Shown in pieces: positions 57,026 to 64,000 of a stretch of 64,000 nt of DNA. Location: assembly GCF_024296925.1 (NCBI RefSeq), contig NZ_CP101125.1, positions 126,501-190,500 on the forward strand, in the 5' to 3' direction. Made by a program: the position numbers and the translations under genes. This DNA comes from Pseudomonas nunensis. Lineage in GTDB: Bacteria > Pseudomonadota > Gammaproteobacteria > Pseudomonadales > Pseudomonadaceae. Numbering within the stretch: position 1 is the stretch's first letter; each line of letters opens with the position of its first letter. The notes under the pieces were generated by a model. It was given only the letters and a program-made list of their open reading frames with translations. It made no database searches and was not told where the DNA came from.

Positions 57026-57806
57026 CAGCTGGCGCTCCTGTGCATTGAGATTGGGTGGTCTGCGGTGACCCCTGTTTGCCATCGGCCACGTAAGCCGCGC
57101 GATGTTCGGCCACCACGTTGCGTAACGCGCTGTAATAGTCCGGCAGTTTTTGCAGGCTATCGGTCAGCGGCAACACTTCTGCGCGGCCATCGACGATGCC
57201 GCCGACGGTGTTGATGGTTTTGAGCGTGTCCACGGTGTCGCTGTTGCTGCCAAACGGGTCGACCACAAAACTCAGCACGCGCCCGGCGGCGTCGCGGCTG
57301 TTGGAGGTGCCGAACAGCGGCAGTTCGACGATCGGGCCGTTGCCGATGCCCCACACGCCGAAGGTCTGGCCGAAGTCCGCATCGTGACGCGGGATGCCGA
57401 CTTTGCCGGAGACGTCGATCAACCCCACCACGCCGACGGTGGTGTTAAGCGCGAAACGTCCCAGGGTATTGACCGAGCGCCTCGGGTTGCCTTGCAGCAG
57501 GTCATTGATAAACACCTTGGGCTCGCCGAAGTTGGCCACGAAGTTATGCACACCCGCCTGGAAAAAGTCCGGCAGGTAGCGATAGCCGCGTGCGACCGGT
57601 GCCAGGGCGTAGTCGTCGAGCACCCGGTTGAAGGCGAACACCCCGCGATTGAGCGGTTCCGCCGGGTCGTACACCGAGTAGTTGATTTCGGCGCAGGTCA
57701 CGCTGGCGGTGGACGGCGGTTGGCTGCTGCAACCCGCCAACCCGGCGGCCAGCACGGCAATCGAAGTATTGCGGGCCAGCCAGGGAGCACATTTGAAAGG
57801 CAACAT
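57015..57806 (-). CDS. mlaA: MlaA (VacJ), outer-membrane phospholipid-removal lipoprotein
   Basis: This 263-residue lipoprotein pulls mislocalised phospholipids from the outer leaflet for return by the Mla pathway. The lipobox is LAGC with Cys26. The VacJ pattern is seen: YDPAEPLNRGVFAFN, LDDYALAPVARGY, FVANFGEPKVFINDLLQG, GRFALNTTVGVVGLIDV and DFGQTFGVWGIGNGPIVELPLFG. The small gene downstream overlaps its last codons. No mlaBCDEF genes are near it. Confidence 0.97.
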   Translation of the reverse strand: MLPFKCAPWLARNTSIAVLAAGLAGCSSQPPSTASVTCAEINYSVYDPAEPLNRGVFAFNRVLDDYALAPVARGYRYLPDFFQAGVHNFVANFGEPKVFINDLLQGNPRRSVNTLGRFALNTTVGVVGLIDVSGKVGIPRHDADFGQTFGVWGIGNGPIVELPLFGTSNSRDAAGRVLSFVVDPFGSNSDTVDTLKTINTVGGIVDGRAEVLPLTDSLQKLPDYYSALRNVVAEHRAAYVADGKQGSPQTTQSQCTGAPADGF

Positions 57807-57972
57807 GGATGTAAGTCTCGGGAGGAATTCGCCGAGATGCTGAGCCCCAAGCCTTGCGCAAAGATGTCTGGTTTATTGCCGCGCTGACGCTTTATTGCAC
57901 GATTGAAATATATGACGGGCCGGCGTGAATGGTTTTAGATGGCGGTTCCATTCGGCCCTTAAGTGACCTGCG

Positions 57973-58683
57973 GTGAACAGCCTGTTAATTGTGGACGACG
58001 ACCTTGAGGTCCTCGATCTGCTGAAAAAATTCTTCGTGCAGCACGGCTACAGCGTCGAGGTCGCCACCGACGGCGCGTCGCTGTGGGCGGCCATTGAGCG
58101 CCAGGCGCCGGACCTGATCATTCTTGATGTGATGTTGCCGGGCGACAGCGGGTTGATCCTGTGTCAGCAACTGCGGATTCGCTACGCCACGCCGGTGATC
58201 ATGCTGACCGCCATGGGTGAACTCAGCGACCGAGTGGTCGGGCTCGAACTGGGCGCCGATGATTACCTGACCAAACCCTTCGACGCCCGCGAACTGCTGG
58301 CTCGGGTGCGTGCCGTGTTGCGCCGCGTAGACGAGCGCCGTCCTGCATCCCAGGAACACCCTCGGCCGCTGATCGACTTCGCCGACTGGCATCTGGACGT
58401 CACACGCCGGGAACTGCGTTCGCCGGACAACGTGATGATTCCGCTGTCGGCCGGCGAGTTTGACTTGCTGCTGGTCTTCGTCGAACACCCACAACGGATT
58501 CTGACCCGCGAGCAATTGCTGGACCTGGCGCGAGGGCATAGCCATGAAGCGTTTGATCGCAGCATCGACGTTCAGGTCAGCCGCCTGCGACGCAAACTCG
58601 AATCCGACACCAGGCGCCCGGCGATGATTCGCACCGTGCGCAATGGCGGCTATTTATTCACCCCCAGCGTGACGCGGCGATGA
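57973..58683 (+). CDS. OmpR-family response regulator
   Basis: This 236-residue regulator starts at a GTG at 57973. It has phospho-acceptor Asp52 in IILDVMLPG, Lys in YLTKPFD and an OmpR-type winged helix ending RTVRNGGYLFTPSV. It overlaps the kinase gene by four bases (ATGA). It faces mlaA across 166 bases, which could mean it controls an envelope gene, but that is only positional. Confidence 0.93.
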   Translation: MNSLLIVDDDLEVLDLLKKFFVQHGYSVEVATDGASLWAAIERQAPDLIILDVMLPGDSGLILCQQLRIRYATPVIMLTAMGELSDRVVGLELGADDYLTKPFDARELLARVRAVLRRVDERRPASQEHPRPLIDFADWHLDVTRRELRSPDNVMIPLSAGEFDLLLVFVEHPQRILTREQLLDLARGHSHEAFDRSIDVQVSRLRRKLESDTRRPAMIRTVRNGGYLFTPSVTRR

Positions 58684-60026
58684 ACGGGCTAAAAAGACAT
58701 TGGCCGCAAGACACGGTCGCGCGTTGGATCGCGTTGACGATCATCCTGGCCATGCTGATTTCACTGGCGCTCAATGGCTTGTTTATCCAACTGGCCGGGG
58801 TCTGGGCGCGGCCGCCGCTGACCGAAATCGGTTTGCTGGAAAAAGCCGGGGCCATCACCCGCGTGATCGAGGCGGCGCCCGCGCCACTGCGCAGCCAACT
58901 GGCTCAGGCCGTCAGCGATCAAGGTTTCACCGTCAGTTGGCACCTTGATCGGCACGAGCTGAATCTGCCAGCGGTGGAGGATCCCATTTCCCATGACAGC
59001 ATGGACATCCTGCAACCGCTGTTCAAATCCGCCGACCGGCGAATCGAAGCCTACGAGCCGTCCGACTGGACGGAGAATCTGGCGCAGGCGCATTACGCGC
59101 TGGTGATCGAGTTGCCGGACGCGTCGTGGCTGATGTTCTCCGCGCCCTCGCGCAGTTGGGGCCTCGACGAAATGCCGCGTTATTTGATTGTCGTGCTGCT
59201 GGCGCTGATCTCGACGGCCCTGGTCGCACTGATCGCCACTCGCCGCCTCGCCACCCCTTTGCAACGTTTCGCCGAGGGCGCCCGACGCTTTGGCACGGAC
59301 TTCCGCGCACCGCCCATCGAACCGATCGGCCCGCAGGAAATCCGCCAGGCGATCCTCGCGTTCAATGCGATGCAGGCCCAGTTGCAACACTTCATCCGCG
59401 ACCGCACACAAATGCTCGCCGCTATTTCCCACGACCTGCGTGCGCCCCTGACGCGGATGCGCTTGCGCGGTGAGTTCATCGAAGACACCGAGCAACAGCA
59501 ACGATTGTTTCGGGATGTGGATGAGATGCAGGCGATGATCAATTCGGCGCTGGAGTTCTTTCGCGACGATGCACGACTTGAGCCGGCGACGCAGTTTGAC
59601 CTCGCGGAATTGCTGCAAACATTGCTGGATGATTATCGCGATCAGCAGATCGATATTGCGTTTAACGGACCGCTGCGGCTGGTGTATTTCGGGCGGCCGT
59701 TGGGGCTTAAACGGGTGATGACCAACTTGCTGGATAACGCGATCAAGTACGCGAGTGAGCCGGCGATTGAGTTGATCGCCGATGATGGGCAGGTGCGGAT
59801 CAAGGTGTTGGATCGTGGGCCGGGAATTCCAGAGGCCAGCCTTGAGCAAGTGTTTGTGCCGTTCTTTCGCATGGAAGGTTCGCGCAATAAAAGCACCGGC
59901 GGCGTTGGCCTGGGGTTATCGGCGGCGCGGGCGATTGTGTTGGAACATGGCGGGGAGTTGAAGCTGCGCAATCGAACCAAGGGTGGGTTGGCGGCGTTGG
60001 TGGTATTGCCGGTGCAGGCGGGGTAG
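58680..60026 (+). CDS. Sensor histidine kinase, EnvZ-like
   Basis: This 448-residue membrane kinase pairs with the regulator just before it. Helices are at about 17-38 and 167-187; a periplasmic loop of about 130 residues lies between them. Then come HAMP (ATRRLATPLQRFAEGARRF), His251 in AAISHDLRAPLTRMRLR and an ATPase domain with NLLDNAIKYASEPA and GVGLGLSAARAIVLEHGG. The signal is unknown. Confidence 0.93.
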   Translation: MNGLKRHWPQDTVARWIALTIILAMLISLALNGLFIQLAGVWARPPLTEIGLLEKAGAITRVIEAAPAPLRSQLAQAVSDQGFTVSWHLDRHELNLPAVEDPISHDSMDILQPLFKSADRRIEAYEPSDWTENLAQAHYALVIELPDASWLMFSAPSRSWGLDEMPRYLIVVLLALISTALVALIATRRLATPLQRFAEGARRFGTDFRAPPIEPIGPQEIRQAILAFNAMQAQLQHFIRDRTQMLAAISHDLRAPLTRMRLRGEFIEDTEQQQRLFRDVDEMQAMINSALEFFRDDARLEPATQFDLAELLQTLLDDYRDQQIDIAFNGPLRLVYFGRPLGLKRVMTNLLDNAIKYASEPAIELIADDGQVRIKVLDRGPGIPEASLEQVFVPFFRMEGSRNKSTGGVGLGLSAARAIVLEHGGELKLRNRTKGGLAALVVLPVQAG

Positions 60027-60048
60027 GGCCTACACCAGCCCGGTGCGT

Positions 60049-60225
60049 CTACTGCATCGGGACGACAGACAGCGTAATGGACAACACCACAAGCCCGACA
60101 ATGAACCCGGAGACGGCCCCGGCGATGTTGCCGAAAATCATGCCCCACGTGCCACGATTGATCACTACCCAGCGCCACATGAATCCCCAGGCTGCTGCAA
60201 ATATCACAAACCGTAGAAACTCCAT
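60049..60225 (-). CDS. Small membrane protein, 58 residues, unknown function
   Basis: This frame, read on the minus strand, begins MEFLRFVIFAAAWGFMWRWV and has a second hydrophobic segment (GNIAGAVSGFIVGLVVLSITL) rich in glycine, ending at TAG at 60049. GGAAGGGATCGG stands before the start. Two membrane helices and a short basic turn (NRGTWG) are predicted. It faces the kinase gene (convergent) and diverges from the ATP-grasp gene, with 251 bases between the starts. Confidence 0.75.
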   Translation of the reverse strand: MEFLRFVIFAAAWGFMWRWVVINRGTWGMIFGNIAGAVSGFIVGLVVLSITLSVVPMQ

Positions 60226-60476
60226 CCGATCCCTTCCTTGCCCGCCGTTAACTTGAAACCGCGCCCGACTGTTGGAGGAGCGCTGAAGATGGACGGCACG
60301 ATATCAAAATAGTCAGGCTGCGCCACTGTCCGGGCGCGCACAGACAAAACCAATCAGGGAATTAGGTAGCCTTTTGTTTCATGTCCGTTATCGTGACGGG
60401 AAATTTAACGGGCGTCGGGATCTCGTGACTCAACGTGAGTTTCAATCCCAGTCGATATTCATTCAGGAGCGTAAAC

Positions 60477-61475
60477 GTGATCTGGTTTCTCGAAGGTCAA
60501 TCCAGCCAGCGCGATATTCTTATCGGCGCGCGCGAAGCACTGCCGGCGAACGTCAGGATTTTTGCGTCCCATCGTCAGGACCGACCTGAAATCACCGCTC
60601 AGGCCGACGTCAGCTTTCAGGAACCCCTGGATAACGAGACGCGAATCGACTGGGTGATCGCCACCGCGCTTGAGCACGGCATCAAGGTGATTCTTGCCGG
60701 CCGTATCGGCAGTTACTACGAAGCAGCCCGTGAGCGCTTCGACGCCGCCGGTTTGCAGCTTGTGACGGGCGGGATGTCCATGGAGACCTTCAACAACGTG
60801 GACGACAAGAGTCGGTTCACCGCAGAGGCCGAGCGGGCGGGGCTGGCCTGCATTCCCGCCGTGACCGTCGGCAATGCCCGGGAACTGGCCGCCGCTTATG
60901 AGACGTTGTCGAGCCAGGGGGAGGTTTGCATCAAGCCTGTCGTTGGCATCTACGGGCAAGGCTTCTGGCGGTTCAAGGCGGATGTTGATCCGTTCCGCTG
61001 TCTGGAAAACCCGGACGCACGAGAAGTCGATTTTGAAACCTACCTGAACATCTATAAGTCCGGCGCGGAGCGGGCGCCGATGCTCGTCATGCCTTACTTG
61101 CCGGGTAGCGAGTGTTCCGTCGACATGGTTTGCGAAGCGGGTAAGCCAGTGGCGTTCGTCGGCAGAAGAAAGCAGGGCGTTCACCAGACATTCGAGCGCG
61201 AGTCCGCAGCCGTAGAACTTGCCCTCAAGGCCGCTGCACACTTCAAGTGCGATGGGCTGGTCAATGTCCAGACACGAGACGACCAGGACGGTGTTCCCCA
61301 CCTGTTGGAGATCAATCCGCGCTATTCCGGCGGAATCGGATACACACGGGCGACCGGGGTGAACCTGGCCGGAATATTCGCCGCTCGTCGGCTGGGCCTG
61401 CCTGAACCTGCGGTTCAGTGGGTGAACGATGTCCGAGTGAAGCCAATCACTGTTGCCGTTGTAGCGCCTTCCTGA
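60477..61475 (+). CDS. ATP-grasp ligase, first gene of a Ter-type module
   Basis: This 332-residue enzyme starts at the GTG at 60477 (AGGAG seven bases before). It has an N-terminal Rossmann-like part (IWFLEGQSSQRDILIGAR), an ATP-grasp fold with KPVVGIYGQGFWRF, DMVCEAGKPVAFVGRRKQG, and the metal/ATP-binding LLEINPRYSGGIGYTRATG. ATP-grasp ligases couple amine and carboxylate groups. In Ter-linked clusters such enzymes stand with PRTase and HAD genes and are thought to build a nucleoside-like metabolite. The 251 bases upstream show no clear promoter. Confidence 0.88.
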   Translation: MIWFLEGQSSQRDILIGAREALPANVRIFASHRQDRPEITAQADVSFQEPLDNETRIDWVIATALEHGIKVILAGRIGSYYEAARERFDAAGLQLVTGGMSMETFNNVDDKSRFTAEAERAGLACIPAVTVGNARELAAAYETLSSQGEVCIKPVVGIYGQGFWRFKADVDPFRCLENPDAREVDFETYLNIYKSGAERAPMLVMPYLPGSECSVDMVCEAGKPVAFVGRRKQGVHQTFERESAAVELALKAAAHFKCDGLVNVQTRDDQDGVPHLLEINPRYSGGIGYTRATGVNLAGIFAARRLGLPEPAVQWVNDVRVKPITVAVVAPS

Positions 61476-61554
61476 TATTACAAAGCCACACAGACAGTGA
61501 ATGATTGTAGCTGTCTTGGCATAATTGCCAGCATACCGATCAAGGAATGACAGG

Positions 61555-62694
61555 ATGAAGGCGCTTACGCCTGGAGCGAACGCCGCTATATCGGGCGTAA
61601 AATGTGCTTGGACGCTGAATTGCAGCCACTCTTCCGCATTTGGGGAATACGCAGCCGTCGCGCTGCTGCCCGTCACTGAAAAGCGTCTACCGACAGGTGA
61701 CCCGGCTCTGTTTCAAATCACTCAACAGTGGATGGAATGGAGCGGTACTCCGTCGTCTATTGGCTGTTCCCTGGACTTGTCCCGTCTCCCTGGCGGCAGC
61801 GAACGTCTGCTGCTGGTCGTTTATACCTTCTCGGCGGCCGGCCCAATCAGCGAACTCAAAGATTTGCGCCTGCAAGTCGACAATCAAGTCGAACTGTTCC
61901 TTGATCTGAAAAGTAATGGCGAATCAGCGATCGTCATTGGCGAGTTCTACAGCCGCAATGATCAATGGAAATTCCGCGCGCTGGCTGAAGGATCAGCTTA
62001 TGGACTGGCCGCGATGGGCCGTCGCATGGGCATCACGATTGATGATGCGCATCCTACGCGCCGTCCGTACTCGGGTGATTCACCGAGCAGTCGTACCTCG
62101 GCAACGGGAACCGGATTCGCCGTTTCACCCGGTCAAGTCATGACCTGCGCGCATGTGATCGAGGGCATGCAGGAGCTGCACATTTCCTCCTTTGCCGGAC
62201 GCTACCGCGCCGAAGTGGTGGTGGTCGATGAACGCAACGATATGGCCTTGCTGCGCATTCAGGATTGCCCGCCGCTGTCGCCCGTCGTGTTCAAGGACGG
62301 CGCCGGTTGTGCACTGGGCGAGTCGGTGATTGCCCTGGGCTTCCCGATGGCAGGCCTGGCGGGTGGCGGCGTTCATGTGACACAGGGCGGGGTGTCCGGT
62401 CTGTTCGGGCTGCACAACGATTCAAGTTTGCTCCAATTCACCGCGGCCATTCAGCCAGGCTCCAGCGGTAGTCCATTGTTTGATAGCAGTGGGGCGGTCA
62501 TCGGGATGGTGACGTCGTCGCTGCCGGACGCGCAAAACATGAACTTCGCGGTCAAGGCCGGGTTGTTGTTGGGCTTTCTGGATGCCTGTCATGTTTCGCC
62601 GCCCAAATCTCCAACCGGTCGAATTTTCTCGACCGCCGAAATGGCTCGTGAAGCCCAGTCGTCACTCTGGCGGATCGAAGCCCGAAATCCGTAG
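61555..62694 (+). CDS. TerD-domain protein fused to a trypsin-like serine protease
   Basis: This 379-residue protein starts at the ATG at 61555 behind AAGGA. Residues 1 to about 165 form a TerD domain: LTPGANAAISG at the start, DLSRLPGGSERLLLVVYTF, and at the end the family signature IGEFYSRNDQWKFRALAEGS. Residues about 183-345 are a chymotrypsin-type protease with His200 (TCAHVIEG), Asp229 (DERNDMAL) and Ser304 (PGSSGSPLF). No signal peptide is seen, so it is cytoplasmic. TerD binds calcium in known members, but the acidic DxDxN-like cluster here is poor. The fusion suggests that a Ter-type sensor gates proteolysis. Confidence 0.9.
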   Translation: MKALTPGANAAISGVKCAWTLNCSHSSAFGEYAAVALLPVTEKRLPTGDPALFQITQQWMEWSGTPSSIGCSLDLSRLPGGSERLLLVVYTFSAAGPISELKDLRLQVDNQVELFLDLKSNGESAIVIGEFYSRNDQWKFRALAEGSAYGLAAMGRRMGITIDDAHPTRRPYSGDSPSSRTSATGTGFAVSPGQVMTCAHVIEGMQELHISSFAGRYRAEVVVVDERNDMALLRIQDCPPLSPVVFKDGAGCALGESVIALGFPMAGLAGGGVHVTQGGVSGLFGLHNDSSLLQFTAAIQPGSSGSPLFDSSGAVIGMVTSSLPDAQNMNFAVKAGLLLGFLDACHVSPPKSPTGRIFSTAEMAREAQSSLWRIEARNP

Positions 62695-62763
62695 AGGCAC
62701 CCTGCTTTAAAAATAGTGAAGGGTTGTCAGTTCACTACCTCGCCTCTTTTAGGAATGTTGCAA

Positions 62764-63900
62764 ATGGAATTCGCAGTAGAAAAAAACTCGACCACTCGAC
62801 TCAGCGCGCAGCTCAAACGCGGGCTGATGGAAGTCGACGTCGATGAATCCTCCATCGAACCCCATTCTTTGTTCGGGTTCGCCGAGCGCCGAAATCCTAA
62901 ACGTGCGTTCCTGTTTGTGTCCCGCGTTCTGGGCCGACATATTCCTGTTCGCCCATCGATCATGCAGATCAGCTACGAGCACCTCGCAGCCAAGATTCCC
63001 GATGACCTGCCAGGCCCCGTACTCGTCATCGGTATGGCAGAGACCGCCGTAGGCCTGGGTGCCGGCGTTCACCGCGCTTACAGCAAGACCCGCCCGGACA
63101 CCGTCTATATGGTCAGCACTCGCCATCCGGTCGGGACTGAGTTGTTCACTCGTTTTGAAGAAGAACACAGTCACGCCAGCGCGCACCTGATTCACCAGCC
63201 CATCGATCCCGATGTCCGGGAAATGATGCTGAACGCACGTTCCCTGGTGCTGGTTGACGATGAAGCCTCCACCGGCAAGACGTTCATCAATTTGCATCGC
63301 GCCCTCGTGGATGCCGGGCTGAGCAAAGTGGAACGGGTCGTGACCTGTGTGCTCACTGACTGGTCTCGCGGCGCAGTGCGCAACGTTCTGGGCGAGACCG
63401 CCACTCAGGTGTCCTTGCTGCAGGGTGCTTATCGCTTCTCTGAAGATCAAGACGCGCCCTTGCCTGAAATGCCGGACGTAGGTGCGGTCGCCGTAGGTGA
63501 GTGGCCGATTGATCCGCGTAATGACTGGGGACGCTTGGGCGTGCGTCATGTCGAAGACACATTGGCCCCGGATATTCAGGTCAAGCCAGGCGAGCGCGTG
63601 ATGGTCGTGGGCACCAGCGAATTCGTGTGGCGTCCGTTCCTGCTGGCCGAGCGTCTGGAGCGGGCCGGTGCTGACGTGCATTTCAGCTCCACCAGTCGCT
63701 CGCCGATTGCCTTGGGCCATGAGATCGGACACGCCTTGTCGTTCTCCGACAACTACGGTCTCGGTATCCCGAATTTTCTCTACAACGTGCGTCCGGGGCA
63801 GTTTGACCGGGTGTTGATCTGCACCGAAACGCCTGCGCAAGCGGTTCCCCGGTCGCTGATTGATGCATTGAACGCAGAGGTGATTGTCGATGAGCAATAA
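62764..63900 (+). CDS. Phosphoribosyltransferase with C-terminal TRSP-like domain
   Basis: This 378-residue protein starts at the ATG at 62764 (AGGAATG upstream); earlier in-frame ATGs have no good site. The PRPP-binding motif is LVLVDDEASTGKTF (about residues 161-174), where Asp165 and Asp166 and the Ser-Thr-Gly loop fit the type I PRTase pattern. The last 120 residues have the layout seen in Ter-linked PRTases (RLGVRHVEDTLAPDI, HFSSTSRSPIALGHEIGH, GIPNFLYNVRPGQFDRVLICTETP), where the extra domain was named TRSP. It overlaps the HAD gene by 11 bases. Confidence 0.88.
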   Translation: MEFAVEKNSTTRLSAQLKRGLMEVDVDESSIEPHSLFGFAERRNPKRAFLFVSRVLGRHIPVRPSIMQISYEHLAAKIPDDLPGPVLVIGMAETAVGLGAGVHRAYSKTRPDTVYMVSTRHPVGTELFTRFEEEHSHASAHLIHQPIDPDVREMMLNARSLVLVDDEASTGKTFINLHRALVDAGLSKVERVVTCVLTDWSRGAVRNVLGETATQVSLLQGAYRFSEDQDAPLPEMPDVGAVAVGEWPIDPRNDWGRLGVRHVEDTLAPDIQVKPGERVMVVGTSEFVWRPFLLAERLERAGADVHFSSTSRSPIALGHEIGHALSFSDNYGLGIPNFLYNVRPGQFDRVLICTETPAQAVPRSLIDALNAEVIVDEQ

Positions 63901-64000
63901 GCGTCCCCTGATACTCATCGATCTCGATGACACCCTGTTCCAGACCGCCCGCAAGATGCCGCAAGGTGCTGAACGGCACACCGCGACGCTGGATGTCGAC
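63890..64000 (+). CDS. HAD-superfamily hydrolase, partial (window end)
   Basis: The gene starts at the ATG at 63890, inside the PRTase end, and runs off the window after 37 codons. It begins MSNKRPLILIDLDDTLFQTA; the DLDDT motif with its two aspartates is HAD motif I. In Ter-linked clusters this is a phosphatase acting after the PRTase. The rest of the module (further ATP-grasp, TerD or TerB genes) should follow outside the window. Confidence 0.9.
   Translation, partial: MSNKRPLILIDLDDTLFQTARKMPQGAERHTATLDVD

Overview
The window is chromosomal DNA from a Pseudomonas of the fluorescens type. The support is its high GC with G/C-ending codons, the dcw order mraY-murD-ftsW-murG-murC-ddl-ftsQ-ftsA-ftsZ-lpxC, the cyo, norR/hmp and cheV genes, and many copies of the Pseudomonas REP palindrome (core GCGAGCAAGC-CGCTCCCACA). 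No rRNA, tRNA, CRISPR array, phage or insertion sequence was seen.

Layout. 1-11.1 kb: the distal half of the division and cell-wall cluster, tightly packed on the plus strand, ending at lpxC and a terminator. 11.1-14.6 kb: a membrane diguanylate cyclase, an OprD-type porin and a small exported protein, all minus. 14.8-21.1 kb: a minus-strand operon of periplasmic adaptor, RND pump, response regulator and sensor kinase, an efflux pump that carries its own metal-type two-component switch. 21.5-25.2 kb: small genes, among them a RidA-family lipoprotein, a CxxCxxCC protein, a GNAT enzyme and cheV. 25.4-29.1 kb: divergent norR and hmp for nitric oxide detoxification, with visible NorR-type sites and a sigma-54-like promoter, then dsbB. 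29.2-34.8 kb: a long leader and cyoABCDE, the cytochrome bo3 quinol oxidase and heme O synthase.

34.8-35.7 kb: a HigBA-like toxin-antitoxin remnant. The toxin is beheaded and the locus lies between two about 160-base direct copies of a terminator plus a REP pair. 35.7-38.4 kb: a MocR-type regulator divergent from two tandem RidA-family genes. 38.4-42.7 kb: a relatively AT-rich minus-strand block with an MBOAT/AlgJ-like O-acetylation pair and membrane or unknown proteins. 42.8-48.2 kb: a two-component system divergent from exported MsrB, a DipZ-like electron conduit and exported MsrA, a self-contained periplasmic methionine-sulfoxide repair island. 48.2-60.2 kb: GNAT enzymes, a PAS-GGDEF cyclase, a LysR/aminotransferase pair, YefM-YoeB with its operator, DedA, a VOC protein, a P-loop kinase-like protein, a PhoD-like phosphatase, MlaA, a second OmpR/EnvZ-type pair and a 58-residue membrane protein.

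60.5-64 kb (cut by the window end): ATP-grasp, a TerD domain fused to a trypsin-like protease, a phosphoribosyltransferase and a HAD hydrolase. This is the start of a tellurium-resistance-associated (Ter) biosynthetic module and the best candidate in the window for a poorly understood system.
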